A DNA stretch of 64,000 bases from the NCBI RefSeq assembly GCF_003610355.1, contig NZ_RAPY01000008.1, positions 124,001 through 188,000 on the forward strand. Direction: 5' to 3'. Both the position numbers and the translations under genes were made by a program. This DNA comes from Sphingobacterium detergens. GTDB taxonomy: Bacteria; Bacteroidota; Bacteroidia; Sphingobacteriales; Sphingobacteriaceae. The notes under the pieces were generated by a model that saw only the letters and a program-made list of their open reading frames with translations, ran no database searches and was not told where the DNA came from. Shown piece by piece: positions 45,669-53,716 of the stretch (position 1 is the first letter of the stretch; each line of letters starts with the position of its first letter).

Positions 45669-46856
45669 CTAATTGGGTATATTAAGTTTGAATTGATTCC
45701 TAAACGTCGAAAAATCATCAAGATAATTTAGCGAGTAATAGAGAATGTCGCCGGGACTATCTTTTGTAAAGCCTCCGTTTTTTGCTAGAACCTCAGCAAA
45801 CCCCTCAAGGCCAGTTGTTATAGCCTTGACAATACTCTTCCCATCCGCCCCAATTATATAAACTTTCATCCGAGAATTCTCTAAAGTAGCCTTTTGCTCC
45901 TTTGTGAGCCTCAATTTCAATTCCGCAGAGAACTTTGGACCGAGGCTATCTGTAGAGGATATATTTAACATTTGGGCTGATAAAGTTAATGCAACATTCA
46001 GGGTGTTCTTAACCATCGTATAAGACGAATCTGATTCCATGATAAAAATCCCTTTTCTTCCATAGGTCACTGAACTAACAATTACGGGGCGGATGCCATT
46101 AAATATAGAATAATCGAAGTTGCTCTTAAGGTAAGGCTCATAGATAGGTGGTTCGATAGCAATAGAAAAATTTTCCTGTGTAAATTCTGCCCTTACTAAA
46201 GTAGCAAAGTTCGTGGTAGCCAGCGAATCCAGATAATTCACAGTTAAGATTCCGGCCAAATTCAAATTCGCCCCAAATGACTTTTTAAGTTCTTCTGTTT
46301 TCCTAAATTGGCTTTGTTCATAAGTAAATGATTGAATCTGATTTCCCGCAGCAGAACTCAACGCAGCCCTTAAATAACTTAAATCTTGTATTTTGGAAGG
46401 AATGACCGTCCGGTAAATACTATCTGTAGGAAAATTCGCATACATTGTTATGGGATTTCTCATTGTTGCGGGAACAAAGACGGGATTAACATTATTGACA
46501 TCAATAGCGGCTTCCCCTCTTAAGATAGCGCCAAGATATAATTTACGTCTAGTCTCTTCAAGAACCGCTGGAATATCTGTGGTTTCATAAAATGAAGTTT
46601 TTCCAGCATTATTCGGCCAAATACTGTCTCTGAGAAATGTAAGTGAATTTTGTTTGCCTTTTTTTGTAAATCCCTGTATTCCTGCCGTATCAAAATTTGA
46701 AAGATTTATCTCCGTAGGTTTAAAGGTGTAAGTTTTTAGACCTTTAAGTCCAGAATTAGGCTCAATTGTTCCTCCCGGAACGAGGTCTTTGGAACAGGAA
46801 GTGATTAAAACCACAAATGATGCTATTAAAACAATGCAATTTAGTGTCTTTTTCAT
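45669..46856 (-). CDS. CDC-like pore-forming toxin, short form 2 (CDCL-S), lipoprotein
   Basis: 395 aa from the ATG at 46856; the frame extends to a TTG at 46889 but the signal peptide (lipobox TSC, Cys 21) starts at the ATG. Blocks: FLRDSIWPNNAGKTSFYET (74-92), YLGAILRGEAAI (107-118), PVIVSSVTYGRKGIFIMES (257-275; SVTYGR 262-267) and DSPGDILYYSLNYLDD (366-381). No domain 4. Clearly paralogous to short form 1 but diverged; the GVPI block has become GDIL. First gene of the operon, about 210 bases after dyad copy E. Confidence 0.8.
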   Translation of the reverse strand: MKKTLNCIVLIASFVVLITSCSKDLVPGGTIEPNSGLKGLKTYTFKPTEINLSNFDTAGIQGFTKKGKQNSLTFLRDSIWPNNAGKTSFYETTDIPAVLEETRRKLYLGAILRGEAAIDVNNVNPVFVPATMRNPITMYANFPTDSIYRTVIPSKIQDLSYLRAALSSAAGNQIQSFTYEQSQFRKTEELKKSFGANLNLAGILTVNYLDSLATTNFATLVRAEFTQENFSIAIEPPIYEPYLKSNFDYSIFNGIRPVIVSSVTYGRKGIFIMESDSSYTMVKNTLNVALTLSAQMLNISSTDSLGPKFSAELKLRLTKEQKATLENSRMKVYIIGADGKSIVKAITTGLEGFAEVLAKNGGFTKDSPGDILYYSLNYLDDFSTFRNQFKLNIPN

Positions 46857-47064
46857 AATCGGTAATATATAAAGTTTAAAATTGGACAATTCATACCCAA
46901 ACTTTCCCTTTCTTCTTTTATAATATCACCGAATATATCTCCCCTAATGATATCCAGTTGGAATAAAAAGCAGTAATTTAAAATACTTTCATCTCGAATT
47001 ATAAAAGATCTTCTTTCCCTAATTATTGATAATTCTAGACCTTATTTAATTAACAACCAAATTA

Positions 47065-47096
47065 ACTCGACAAACAACGTTTTTACCAATACAAAC
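47065..47096 (-). promoter_or_regulatory. Operator-like dyad, copy E (CDCL operon)
   Basis: Read on the minus strand: GTATTGGTAAAAACG then TTGTTTGTCGAGTTAA. The outer context TATTGGT...GTTTGTCGAG is kept, the left arm is degenerate (GTAAAAA, 47080-47086). It points toward the CDCL operon. Confidence 0.45.
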
Positions 47097-47309
47097 ATGT
47101 CAATTGACACGATGAAAAAATTACAGCCTCATGATTTTTTTCCTTTTGTTAGTAGATTCTTATCCAACAAATGAATAGTTAGTGAAATTGATTTTCGGCA
47201 AACTCGAGCCTCTATATTATTGACGAAAGATATCTTTATTATCACCCTTGACCTCTCTTCAAAAAACTGGAGCATTTAAAAGTAGAGAATTCGGACTTGT
47301 GACCTCGCC

Positions 47310-47656
47310 CCAAATTTAGGAGTGTTCTAAAGTAGAAAATTCCGCTGTTTTGACCTGTTTTTCGATAAACATTTCAGGTGTCAGATCCCCTAAACAGCTG
47401 TGGGGTCTGAAGGTGTTGTACTCTTCCCTCCAGATTTCAGTTTTTTCCTTCGCATCTTCCAATGACAGGAACCAATGCGCATTTATGCACTCGTCACGGA
47501 AACTTCCATTGAATGACTCAATATACGGATTATCTGTTGGTTTCCCCGGTCTGGAGAAAACTAATTCCACCTGATGTTCATAAGCCCACCTGTCGACTTC
47601 CTTGGAGATAAATTCCGATCCGTTATCCACTTGGATTTTCCTGGGTATTGCCTGGT
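47310..47656 (-). pseudogene. IS3-family transposase (OrfB) 3' relic
   Basis: Minus-strand reading holds the end of an rve integrase domain: IPRKIQVDNGSEFISKEVD, VELVFSRPGKPTDNPYIESF, GSFRDECINAHWF and the C-terminal TFRPHSCLGDLTPEMF, so the last catalytic Asp/Glu region is present but the N-terminal half is absent. The upstream side runs into repeat R2, producing a chance fused frame up to 47720. Just past the stop is an IS-end-like sequence. Confidence 0.8.
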
Positions 47657-47842
47657 TGGAGATTTCAGACATCGAGACCATACGATTCCGAGGCGAATTG
47701 ACCACTTTGAATAAAACCAAAAAAACTAAGTAAAAATGGATTTGTGACTTCTCAACGTAATATTCAAATGGTCAAAATTGTCCGAATTGAATGGTCATCT
47801 GTTTTCATATTTGGATGGTCAATTGTATCAAAATATCCATTA
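47657..47842. repeat. Diverged direct repeat R2 (right of the CDCL operon)
   Basis: Partner of R1 (39922-40082), same orientation, with about 25 extra bases near its right end (a second ATGGTCA unit). The two copies bracket the CDCL operon, its promoter region and the IS3 relic. Confidence 0.7.
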
Positions 47843-47935
47843 TATAGGAAAATCATATATAATTCTATTTGCCTGTTTTTATCTTTTTTATAAACTGTAA
47901 TAAAGGAACTAAAAGTTCTACTGTACTCTCGTGAC

Positions 47936-47943
47936 CTCCACTT
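47936..47943 (+). repeat. Right attachment site (attR) core
   Basis: CTCCACTT, identical to 15074-15081 in the tmRNA 3' end. It is followed immediately by a strong T-tailed hairpin with no gene in front of it, as expected if this is the original tmRNA downstream flank. Confidence 0.55.
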
Positions 47944-47979
47944 AAGGAGACACTTAACAGAAAGTGTCTCCTTTTTTTA
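47944..47979 (+). terminator. Orphan terminator, probably the original tmRNA terminator
   Basis: AAGGAGACACTT (47944-47955), loop AACAGA, AAGTGTCTCCTT (47962-47973), then T-run. 12-bp perfect stem. No plus-strand gene ends here, which supports displacement by integration. Confidence 0.8.
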
Positions 47980-48025
47980 TACATATAAAAAACAGTTGAC
48001 CAGATAGTTACAACCTATTCCTTTA

Positions 48026-48071
48026 GCGTTCGAAAATTTTAACAAAATTAGTTAGACTTCGGTTACCAATT
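48026..48071 (-). repeat. Short diverged repeat, copy 1
   Basis: Minus-strand GTCTAACTAATTTT with flanking TAACC upstream and TTTTCGAA downstream; aligns over about 40 bases with 51862-51905. Non-coding; nature unknown. Confidence 0.5.
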
Positions 48072-48172
48072 ACTCTAAAAATCTGGTTTACAGCCTCCCT
48101 ACCTCCTTTTTCCATTGTCCGAAATCCCCTTAGGGATCTTTAGCTATTTAATAGCTATGCAGAAATGTTTAG

Positions 48173-48784
48173 TCATGATATATTTATAGCCTCAAGATGT
48201 GCCCTATAGCTTTCTAAATCCTCCTTTGGCGTACCGTTCTTCACGACGTCAAAGCTATTAAATCCCGGCAGAATGGTGCTTCCACAAAAAGCATAATTAC
48301 TGGTAATATTCAACAGCAAATCTGCCGTAGTCTTGCCCTGCATGAGCTTTTGACTATCATTGCCAAATGCTGCTTCGGGAGCATTCCATGTGGCCGAAAC
48401 CATAAATTTCTTTGACAACAGCTTTCCCCCACTTCCATATTGTCTGCTCATATCCTGTCTGCTCCTACCATCTCCATCTAAAAACTCGCGTTTCACATAG
48501 CCTGCTTCAAAGAGTTCGTCTGTATATTTTTTGTAGATCCAAGGAGCGCCAAACCAGTTAATCGGTGTCTGAAGGATAATAATATCTGCTGCTAGATGCT
48601 TGGCAACCTCCTGCTCCGAATCATAGCCATTTTCAATCTTGGTTTCCAGCACCTCATATCCCTGCGCCAAAAAGAAATCACGGGCAACTTCCTGAAAAGA
48701 AGCATTCAACTTTCCCTCCGACCTATTGGGATAGGTTAAGTGCGCATTGATCAGCAGTGCTGTTTTCTGTTCTCTCATTTCCAT
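48173..48784 (-). CDS. NAD(P)H-dependent oxidoreductase, flavodoxin-fold (MdaB/NQO-like)
   Basis: 203 aa from the ATG at 48784; the frame reaches a TTG at 48796 and another ATG lies at 48778. Flavodoxin-like NQO family features: LINAHLTYPNRSEGKLN (flavin phosphate region, about residues 8-24), then IIILQTPINWFGAPWIYKKYTDELF, the conserved PxxWFGxPxxxKxxxD block. It likely transfers two electrons from NAD(P)H to quinones. It ends a minus-strand cluster after an NmrA-like gene and a hydrolase, headed by an AraC regulator. Confidence 0.85.
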   Translation of the reverse strand: MEMREQKTALLINAHLTYPNRSEGKLNASFQEVARDFFLAQGYEVLETKIENGYDSEQEVAKHLAADIIILQTPINWFGAPWIYKKYTDELFEAGYVKREFLDGDGRSRQDMSRQYGSGGKLLSKKFMVSATWNAPEAAFGNDSQKLMQGKTTADLLLNITSNYAFCGSTILPGFNSFDVVKNGTPKEDLESYRAHLEAINIS

Positions 48785-48799
48785 GTATTCAAACAAATA

Positions 48800-49438
48800 C
48801 TAATAAAAATCCGGTTTATCACCATATACGCCCGGTTTATTGACACCGACACTTGCTTTGCTATCTCGGGCAGGATCAAGAATAATAGCAGCGATATAGG
48901 CCCCTACAGCTTTTCTTGACACCTCTGTACCGCGAAAAGGTTCATTTTTTTGCGTAGTCTCATAATCGGTTTCATCTTTGTCTGTTAACCATGAGGGGCG
49001 AACGACAGTATAATCAAGACCCGATGCCTCAACAATCTTCGTAGCTTTGCTATAACGGACCAGTTCTGCTCCGATAATACGGTTATTCCATTCGCCAAAT
49101 TTGCCCGCAACCTCATTGTGGACACCGAGCGAAGTCACAAAGATCAGCCGTTTCACTCCTTTTCTTTTCATCGTCGCAGTAATTGCTGTCGCCATTTTAT
49201 CCACCTCACCCGCAAGGTTCGCATAGACGATATCCTGTCCTTTAATGGCGCGGTCAAGATCCTGCTCATTCAATACATCGCCTTCGATAAGGTGTGTACC
49301 TAATGTCTGATTTGCTGAAAAATGTGAAGCATTTCTGACGAAAAATGTGAGTTCAATATCTTTGTTGTCCTGCAAAAAACCAATTACGTGTTGTGCTATA
49401 GCACCTCCTGCTCCCAGGATGAGTACTTTCGTTTTCAT
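48800..49438 (-). CDS. NAD(P)-binding atypical SDR (NmrA-like)
   Basis: 212 aa. Rossmann motif VLILGAGGAIAQHV, the DIVYANLAGEV strand, a VKRLIFVTSLGVH catalytic-strand region and LDYTVVRPSWLT, as in NmrA/SDR_a5 proteins. Substrate unknown. It is 15 bases before the oxidoreductase gene and probably co-transcribed with it. It resembles in class the protein at 362-1009 but is not closely similar. Confidence 0.82.
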   Translation of the reverse strand: MKTKVLILGAGGAIAQHVIGFLQDNKDIELTFFVRNASHFSANQTLGTHLIEGDVLNEQDLDRAIKGQDIVYANLAGEVDKMATAITATMKRKGVKRLIFVTSLGVHNEVAGKFGEWNNRIIGAELVRYSKATKIVEASGLDYTVVRPSWLTDKDETDYETTQKNEPFRGTEVSRKAVGAYIAAIILDPARDSKASVGVNKPGVYGDKPDFY

Positions 49439-49587
49439 ATGTTATCCTAAATTATTGTCCTTAAAACTAATTTCCCGACTTTGGAATGTTTGATTTGATT
49501 TACTCAGGCACTGCTGTGGCTGATAGTTGTATACCAATGGCCAAATTTTGAGCATTAGCCATTGGTATTATGAAATCCTTCCGTTTA

Positions 49588-50499
49588 CTAGAGATTTTCT
49601 TTGTAAAATGGAATCAACTTGGCCAAAGCTTGTCTTACTGGTTCAGGCTTATCGTAAAGATCATAGTGAGACCATCCTTCCACGACAACCAGTTCCTTTT
49701 TCTTTGAAGCTGCCCGACGAACAATTTCAAATCCATCCCTGTAGGCTCCAAAAGCACCTGGTTTGCTTCCTACAATAACTAACAAAGGCTGTGTCAACAA
49801 TACTTCGGCAAGGTTGAAAGCATCCCATGTGATTGCTGCCGCATTGTGTGAGAATAAGGTTTTATTGACACCATTGGCGCTTTCACCACGCGAAGTACGG
49901 TAGTACTCAGTCGCCTCCAGCAGATCAATATCCGCATTGGCCTCTTTGGCCATTTCATAGGTTGGATATAAACCTTGGTCCACACGCAGCGCTGCACCTC
50001 TGGCTTCGGCTGTACGTTGTGCGGCAATTGCCTCAAGATTAGCGATCGGATCACCAAACTCGCGCATCACGCGACCATAGTTTGCTCCCGTAACAGTTGC
50101 CAACGCTTTAATACGGCGCTCTTTCATTGTTGCATTGATGGAATATCCTCCGGCACCGCAGATGCCCAATACGCCGATACGTGCCTCATCAACAAATGGC
50201 AGTGTAACCAAATAGTCAACAGCATAGCTGTAATCCTCTACACGCAATGATGGATCTTCGATAAAGCGTGGTTCACCACCACTTTCTCCCTGAAAGGATG
50301 CGTCTGGTACCATTACCACGAATCCAGCATCGGCAAATGCCTGTCCGTATACATTGCCCGAGGTCTGCTCTTTACAACTTCCGATAGGGTGTGTACTGAT
50401 GATGGTCGGATATTTTTTGTTCTCGTCAAAATCTGCAGGGAATAATAGATCTGCTGCTATATCCCAATAAAGTGCTTTAAATTTTACTGACTTTTTCAT
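49588..50499 (-). CDS. Alpha/beta hydrolase (YcjY/dienelactone-hydrolase-like)
   Basis: 303 aa. Nucleophile elbow GVLGICGAGGYS (Gly-x-Cys-x-Gly) around residue 115, so the nucleophile is Cys rather than Ser, as in dienelactone-hydrolase-type enzymes. The expected His is in VEGWSHYDLYDKPE near the C-terminus, and PLLVIVGSKPGAFG precedes it. The frame ATYPTII.THPIGSCKEQTSGN at the start is typical of YcjY-like hydrolases. No signal peptide. It sits between an AraC regulator and two oxidoreductases. Confidence 0.8.
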   Translation of the reverse strand: MKKSVKFKALYWDIAADLLFPADFDENKKYPTIISTHPIGSCKEQTSGNVYGQAFADAGFVVMVPDASFQGESGGEPRFIEDPSLRVEDYSYAVDYLVTLPFVDEARIGVLGICGAGGYSINATMKERRIKALATVTGANYGRVMREFGDPIANLEAIAAQRTAEARGAALRVDQGLYPTYEMAKEANADIDLLEATEYYRTSRGESANGVNKTLFSHNAAAITWDAFNLAEVLLTQPLLVIVGSKPGAFGAYRDGFEIVRRAASKKKELVVVEGWSHYDLYDKPEPVRQALAKLIPFYKENL

Positions 50500-50634
50500 T
50501 TTAATATTTTTTTAATTGTGATTGATTTTACCTTTGCTTTCATGACTTTGTCTCATTTACTCATCTTGATAGAACAAAGTTACTGCAGCTCAAAGGCTAA
50601 GCTTGAAAACAAATCACCTTAAAAACGATACTTT

Positions 50635-51483
50635 TTACTGATTGCGGTAAATTTTTGGGGAGATACCGGTTTTCGTCCGAAAAAAGCGGGTAAAATAGGT
50701 CGGATAGTCAAAGCCCAGGTCATAGGCAATCTCATTGATGGTCAAATTGGTCTGACGGAGTTTCTCCTTGGCTATCTGAATAATATATTGATGGATATGT
50801 TCCAGTGGCGACTTGCCCGTAAAATGTTTGATCAGGTCTCCAAAATAGTTGACAGACAGGTTACCTTTTTCAGCAAAATACGCCACTGTCGGCATTTTGT
50901 TCTCGCCATCTTGTGCTGAATAATATCGGTCCAGTTCTTTATAAAAATCGGCTACAACCTGATTGTATATTTTGCTGCGCGACTGGAACTGCCTTTCATA
51001 AAAATTCTGGGTATAGGAAAGAATCAGCATGGTATAGGATACAAGCACGTCTTCGGAAAAACCATCCTGACAGAATTCGTCATAGGCTTTGATAAAAAGA
51101 TCGGAGAGAATACGACTTTCCCGATCAGTTAGAAAGAGTGCTTCATGCCTATTGTAGCCCGTGAAACTATAGTCTTTGGCATATTTTTTTAAGATCTTTT
51201 CATTGATAAAAATACCATACCCCATAAAGGGTCCCGAGAGATCCCATTCCATTAGGTTACCCGGTCTATCTAAAAAAAGATAAGAGGCGGACATCTCGGC
51301 TATCGGTGGTTGCACCTCAATATTATTCTTGATGGCAATCAGGTAGAAATCCAGTTCGACTGGATCTGATTTCAGCAAAATCTCTTTTTGCTGGTCATAA
51401 TGAATCACCTGAATACTATCGTTTGAGGATGCCTTCACATTGATATATTTCAGGAATGCCGGTATATTGTATTTCTTTCCCAT
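50635..51483 (-). CDS. AraC family transcriptional regulator
   Basis: 282 aa. The C-terminal double HTH (about 185-280) has KGNLSVNYFGDLIKHFTGKSP and the family end TINEIAYDLGFDYPTYFTRFFRTKTG. The N-terminal sensor half is the effector-binding type without recognisable ligand residues. It is the first gene of the cluster with the hydrolase and oxidoreductases and likely regulates it. Confidence 0.9.
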   Translation of the reverse strand: MGKKYNIPAFLKYINVKASSNDSIQVIHYDQQKEILLKSDPVELDFYLIAIKNNIEVQPPIAEMSASYLFLDRPGNLMEWDLSGPFMGYGIFINEKILKKYAKDYSFTGYNRHEALFLTDRESRILSDLFIKAYDEFCQDGFSEDVLVSYTMLILSYTQNFYERQFQSRSKIYNQVVADFYKELDRYYSAQDGENKMPTVAYFAEKGNLSVNYFGDLIKHFTGKSPLEHIHQYIIQIAKEKLRQTNLTINEIAYDLGFDYPTYFTRFFRTKTGISPKIYRNQ

Positions 51484-52087
51484 CGTGCAGCTAATGCTTA
51501 TAAATTTACAAATTTAACTTTCGTCTCCATCAAAAAACGATACATTTCACTTAAAGAATGAAACAAATCACCGTGAGCTGATTACCCAAAAACCAAGATG
51601 CTTCGCGGCTAAACATAACGAGGTACATAAAGAAAAAATAAAATGCCGGGTTAAACGACGTCCCTCCATATTTTCACTATTATATTAAAAGCACTAGAAC
51701 ACGCTTTATTATGGTCAAATTTAATCTGATCAATGATTTCCATAATCATATGCTCAAAGCTTTCAAATTTCCAATAGAGTTCTAGGTACTTGCTCGCTTG
51801 GAAATAAACATTGTATAAACTTAGAAAAGCTTGTTCAAAACCATATCCATGCAAAAAATATTTCGACAAATTCAATAAAATTAGTTAGACTTTGGTTACT
51901 AACACTACAAAAAAGTAGCGCTATAGCGTCTATTCTATCCTCTTTTTTAAGTTCGATTTCTGCCTCTTAATAAAAGCAACAAATTCAGTCTCTAAGAATA
52001 TTAAGGTCATTCAAAATGAAAAATTAACTATATTGTAGCAACGAATACAATTAAGACGTAAATTTCATCCCTCTAACTAAAAAATAA
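51484..52087. other. Long intergenic region with a possible relic
   Basis: It holds a short repeat (51862-51905) and a minus-strand 74-codon frame from a TTG at 51875 to 51651 (YFQASKYLELYWKFESFEHM), whose identity I cannot establish. No promoter or RNA fold is obvious. It may be what is left of a mobile element. Confidence 0.4.
51862..51905 (-). repeat. Short diverged repeat, copy 2
   Basis: Partner of 48026-48071: minus-strand TAACCAAAGTCTAACTAATTT then TTGAATTTGTCGAA. Confidence 0.5.
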
Positions 52088-52543
52088 ATGAAAAAAGTAG
52101 TTCTTATGTTGGCACTTATCGGATTCACAATTTCCTCGGTGAAATGCCAGATTTTCAAACCAGTAAAATGGACATTTGCATCTAAGAAAATTAATAGCAA
52201 CGAAGCTGTAATATTCGTAAAAGCTACTATGGACGCCGGCTGGCATATTTATGGATTGAACGTTCCACAGGGAGGGCCTGAAGCTACCAAATTTGTATTT
52301 ACAAAATCAAAAGATTTTAACCTCATTGGGAAGGTCTTGGAACCTAAACCGAAAAGTAAATATGAGGACGTATTTAAAGTGAATGTTCCTTTCCACGATA
52401 AGGAAGTTATATTTCAACAAAAAATAAAACTTAATTCTTCCACGCCAACCAGAATATCCGGAAAGGTATCATTTATGTCTTGTGATAAAACGCAATGTCT
52501 TCCTGAGGACGATTATAATTTCGCTCTAGTAATTAAAGAATAA
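52088..52543 (+). CDS. DsbD N-terminal-domain-like periplasmic protein
   Basis: 151 aa with a signal peptide (cleavage near VKC-QIF). The mature domain has ATMDAGWHIYGLNVPQGGPEA and ends with SFMSCDKTQCLPEDDYNF, the C-x5-C pair seen in the alpha domain of DsbD-type disulfide reductases (family PF11412). It lacks the membrane and thioredoxin domains of full DsbD. It probably exchanges disulfides with periplasmic partners. Stand-alone gene. Confidence 0.8.
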   Translation: MKKVVLMLALIGFTISSVKCQIFKPVKWTFASKKINSNEAVIFVKATMDAGWHIYGLNVPQGGPEATKFVFTKSKDFNLIGKVLEPKPKSKYEDVFKVNVPFHDKEVIFQQKIKLNSSTPTRISGKVSFMSCDKTQCLPEDDYNFALVIKE

Positions 52544-52638
52544 ATCTCAAAAAGATAAACCCATTCCGAGACTATACAATGGGTAAAGAACGAACCGTAT
52601 TAGACCATCTGTAAAACCATAACATGAAGAGGCAGCCA

Positions 52639-53487
52639 TTACCCCGTACGAAACTGTTTCCTATATTTTAGCGGGGATGCCTTTGTCACGACCTTAAATT
52701 GTTTACTAAAATGTGCCCAGCTGTTATAGCCGCTATTATAACAGATATCCAAAATAGGCCGATCTGTATCGCGTAATAGTTTGCAGGCATGACCGATCCG
52801 GAGTTCTTTGATAAAATCAAAATAACTCTTTTTTATGTTCTTTTTGAAAAAACGGCAAAATGCTGAAACAGACATATTGGTGCTGGAAGCAACCTCTTCG
52901 AGTGAAATCGGATTTAAAAAATTCTTAAAAGAATAGTCTATTATCGCTTCTATAACGATGTTTTCCTCTCTACCGGCAATCGTGTCAAAAGCCATTGTAA
53001 TCACCTTATGCTCTTCGGACGATCCAATCTGTTCCATACAGTTCAATAATAACTGAATACGTTCAAGCCCCTCTGTATTTTCTATTTTGCGGATCATGAG
53101 ATCAATTTCCGCTGAAAGATTTCCCATAAGCTGAATTCCTGTGCTGTCATTTTTCAACAATCCAGCGATCACATGCATCTCGGGCAGCGCCAGAAATCCC
53201 GGCCCCCAAAAGTCCTTGAGGAAATGAACAACAATAGCACTACCAACCGCATCCTGCCTGGATTTACGGAACCAATGTGGCAGATCCGAACCGAGGAAGA
53301 ACACATCTCCCTGCTTATAATCGCCGATATAATCACCAATAAGCGCTGTTCCATTACCTTCTGTGATCACAATCAGCTCACACTCGGGATGCCTATGCCA
53401 AGCCGTTTCAAAAGTGGGCGTCCTGTACGTTCGACAAGCGAAAGAATACTGGTCTTCGACATGTATTTTCTGGATCAGTGTTTTCAT
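52639..53487 (-). CDS. AraC family regulator with cupin sensor domain
   Basis: 282 aa. The N-terminal cupin (about 10-110) shows FETAWHRHPECELIVITEG and GDYKQGDVFFLGSDLPHWF. The C-terminal HTH pair (about 185-280) shows SVSAFCRFFKKNIKKSYFDF and ICYNSGYNSWAHFSKQFK. Such regulators often respond to sugars. It is divergent from the GMC oxidoreductase operon, so it is its likely regulator. Confidence 0.88.
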   Translation of the reverse strand: MKTLIQKIHVEDQYSFACRTYRTPTFETAWHRHPECELIVITEGNGTALIGDYIGDYKQGDVFFLGSDLPHWFRKSRQDAVGSAIVVHFLKDFWGPGFLALPEMHVIAGLLKNDSTGIQLMGNLSAEIDLMIRKIENTEGLERIQLLLNCMEQIGSSEEHKVITMAFDTIAGREENIVIEAIIDYSFKNFLNPISLEEVASSTNMSVSAFCRFFKKNIKKSYFDFIKELRIGHACKLLRDTDRPILDICYNSGYNSWAHFSKQFKVVTKASPLKYRKQFRTG

Positions 53488-53716
53488 GATAAATTATTGC
53501 TAACGAATACATCTGCTATCTGAACACATAATATACGATTATAAACACAACAAATAGCAAGATAGCATATTTTTTCACCCAAATAGCGGTTGAAAGATGC
53601 TCAACTGATGCTGTAAATTTATCTTACGACAAGGGAACCACATGTAAGCGTATGCGGCTATCGCATAAGAATAAACCGAAATAAAATTATGAACTCAATT
53701 TCAACGATAACCAAGT

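Larger units (their letters stand above)
15074..47943. mobile_element. Integrated genomic island at the tmRNA gene (about 32.9 kb)
   Basis: The left edge is the 3' end of tmRNA and the right edge the matching 8-mer followed by an orphan T-tailed hairpin. A broken serine recombinase gene abuts the left edge. The inside is visibly more AT-rich than both flanks, and the gene content is accessory: XRE regulator, RND exporters, RiPP locus, two-component system, metalloprotease and CDCL toxin operons, and IS relics. No conjugation or phage structural genes are visible. The exact ends are inferred from the short core repeat. Confidence 0.65.

Noticed and set aside
47310..47720. Reading the 134-codon frame as an intact transposase
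   Set aside because: Only the end of the integrase domain is present and the start is a fusion with repeat R2.
15074..47943. Classifying the island as a prophage or conjugative element
   Set aside because: No capsid, tail, relaxase or type IV secretion genes are visible in it.
51651..51875. 74-codon frame with aromatic helical residues
   Set aside because: TTG start, no homology I can state and no operon context; listed only as content of an intergenic region.
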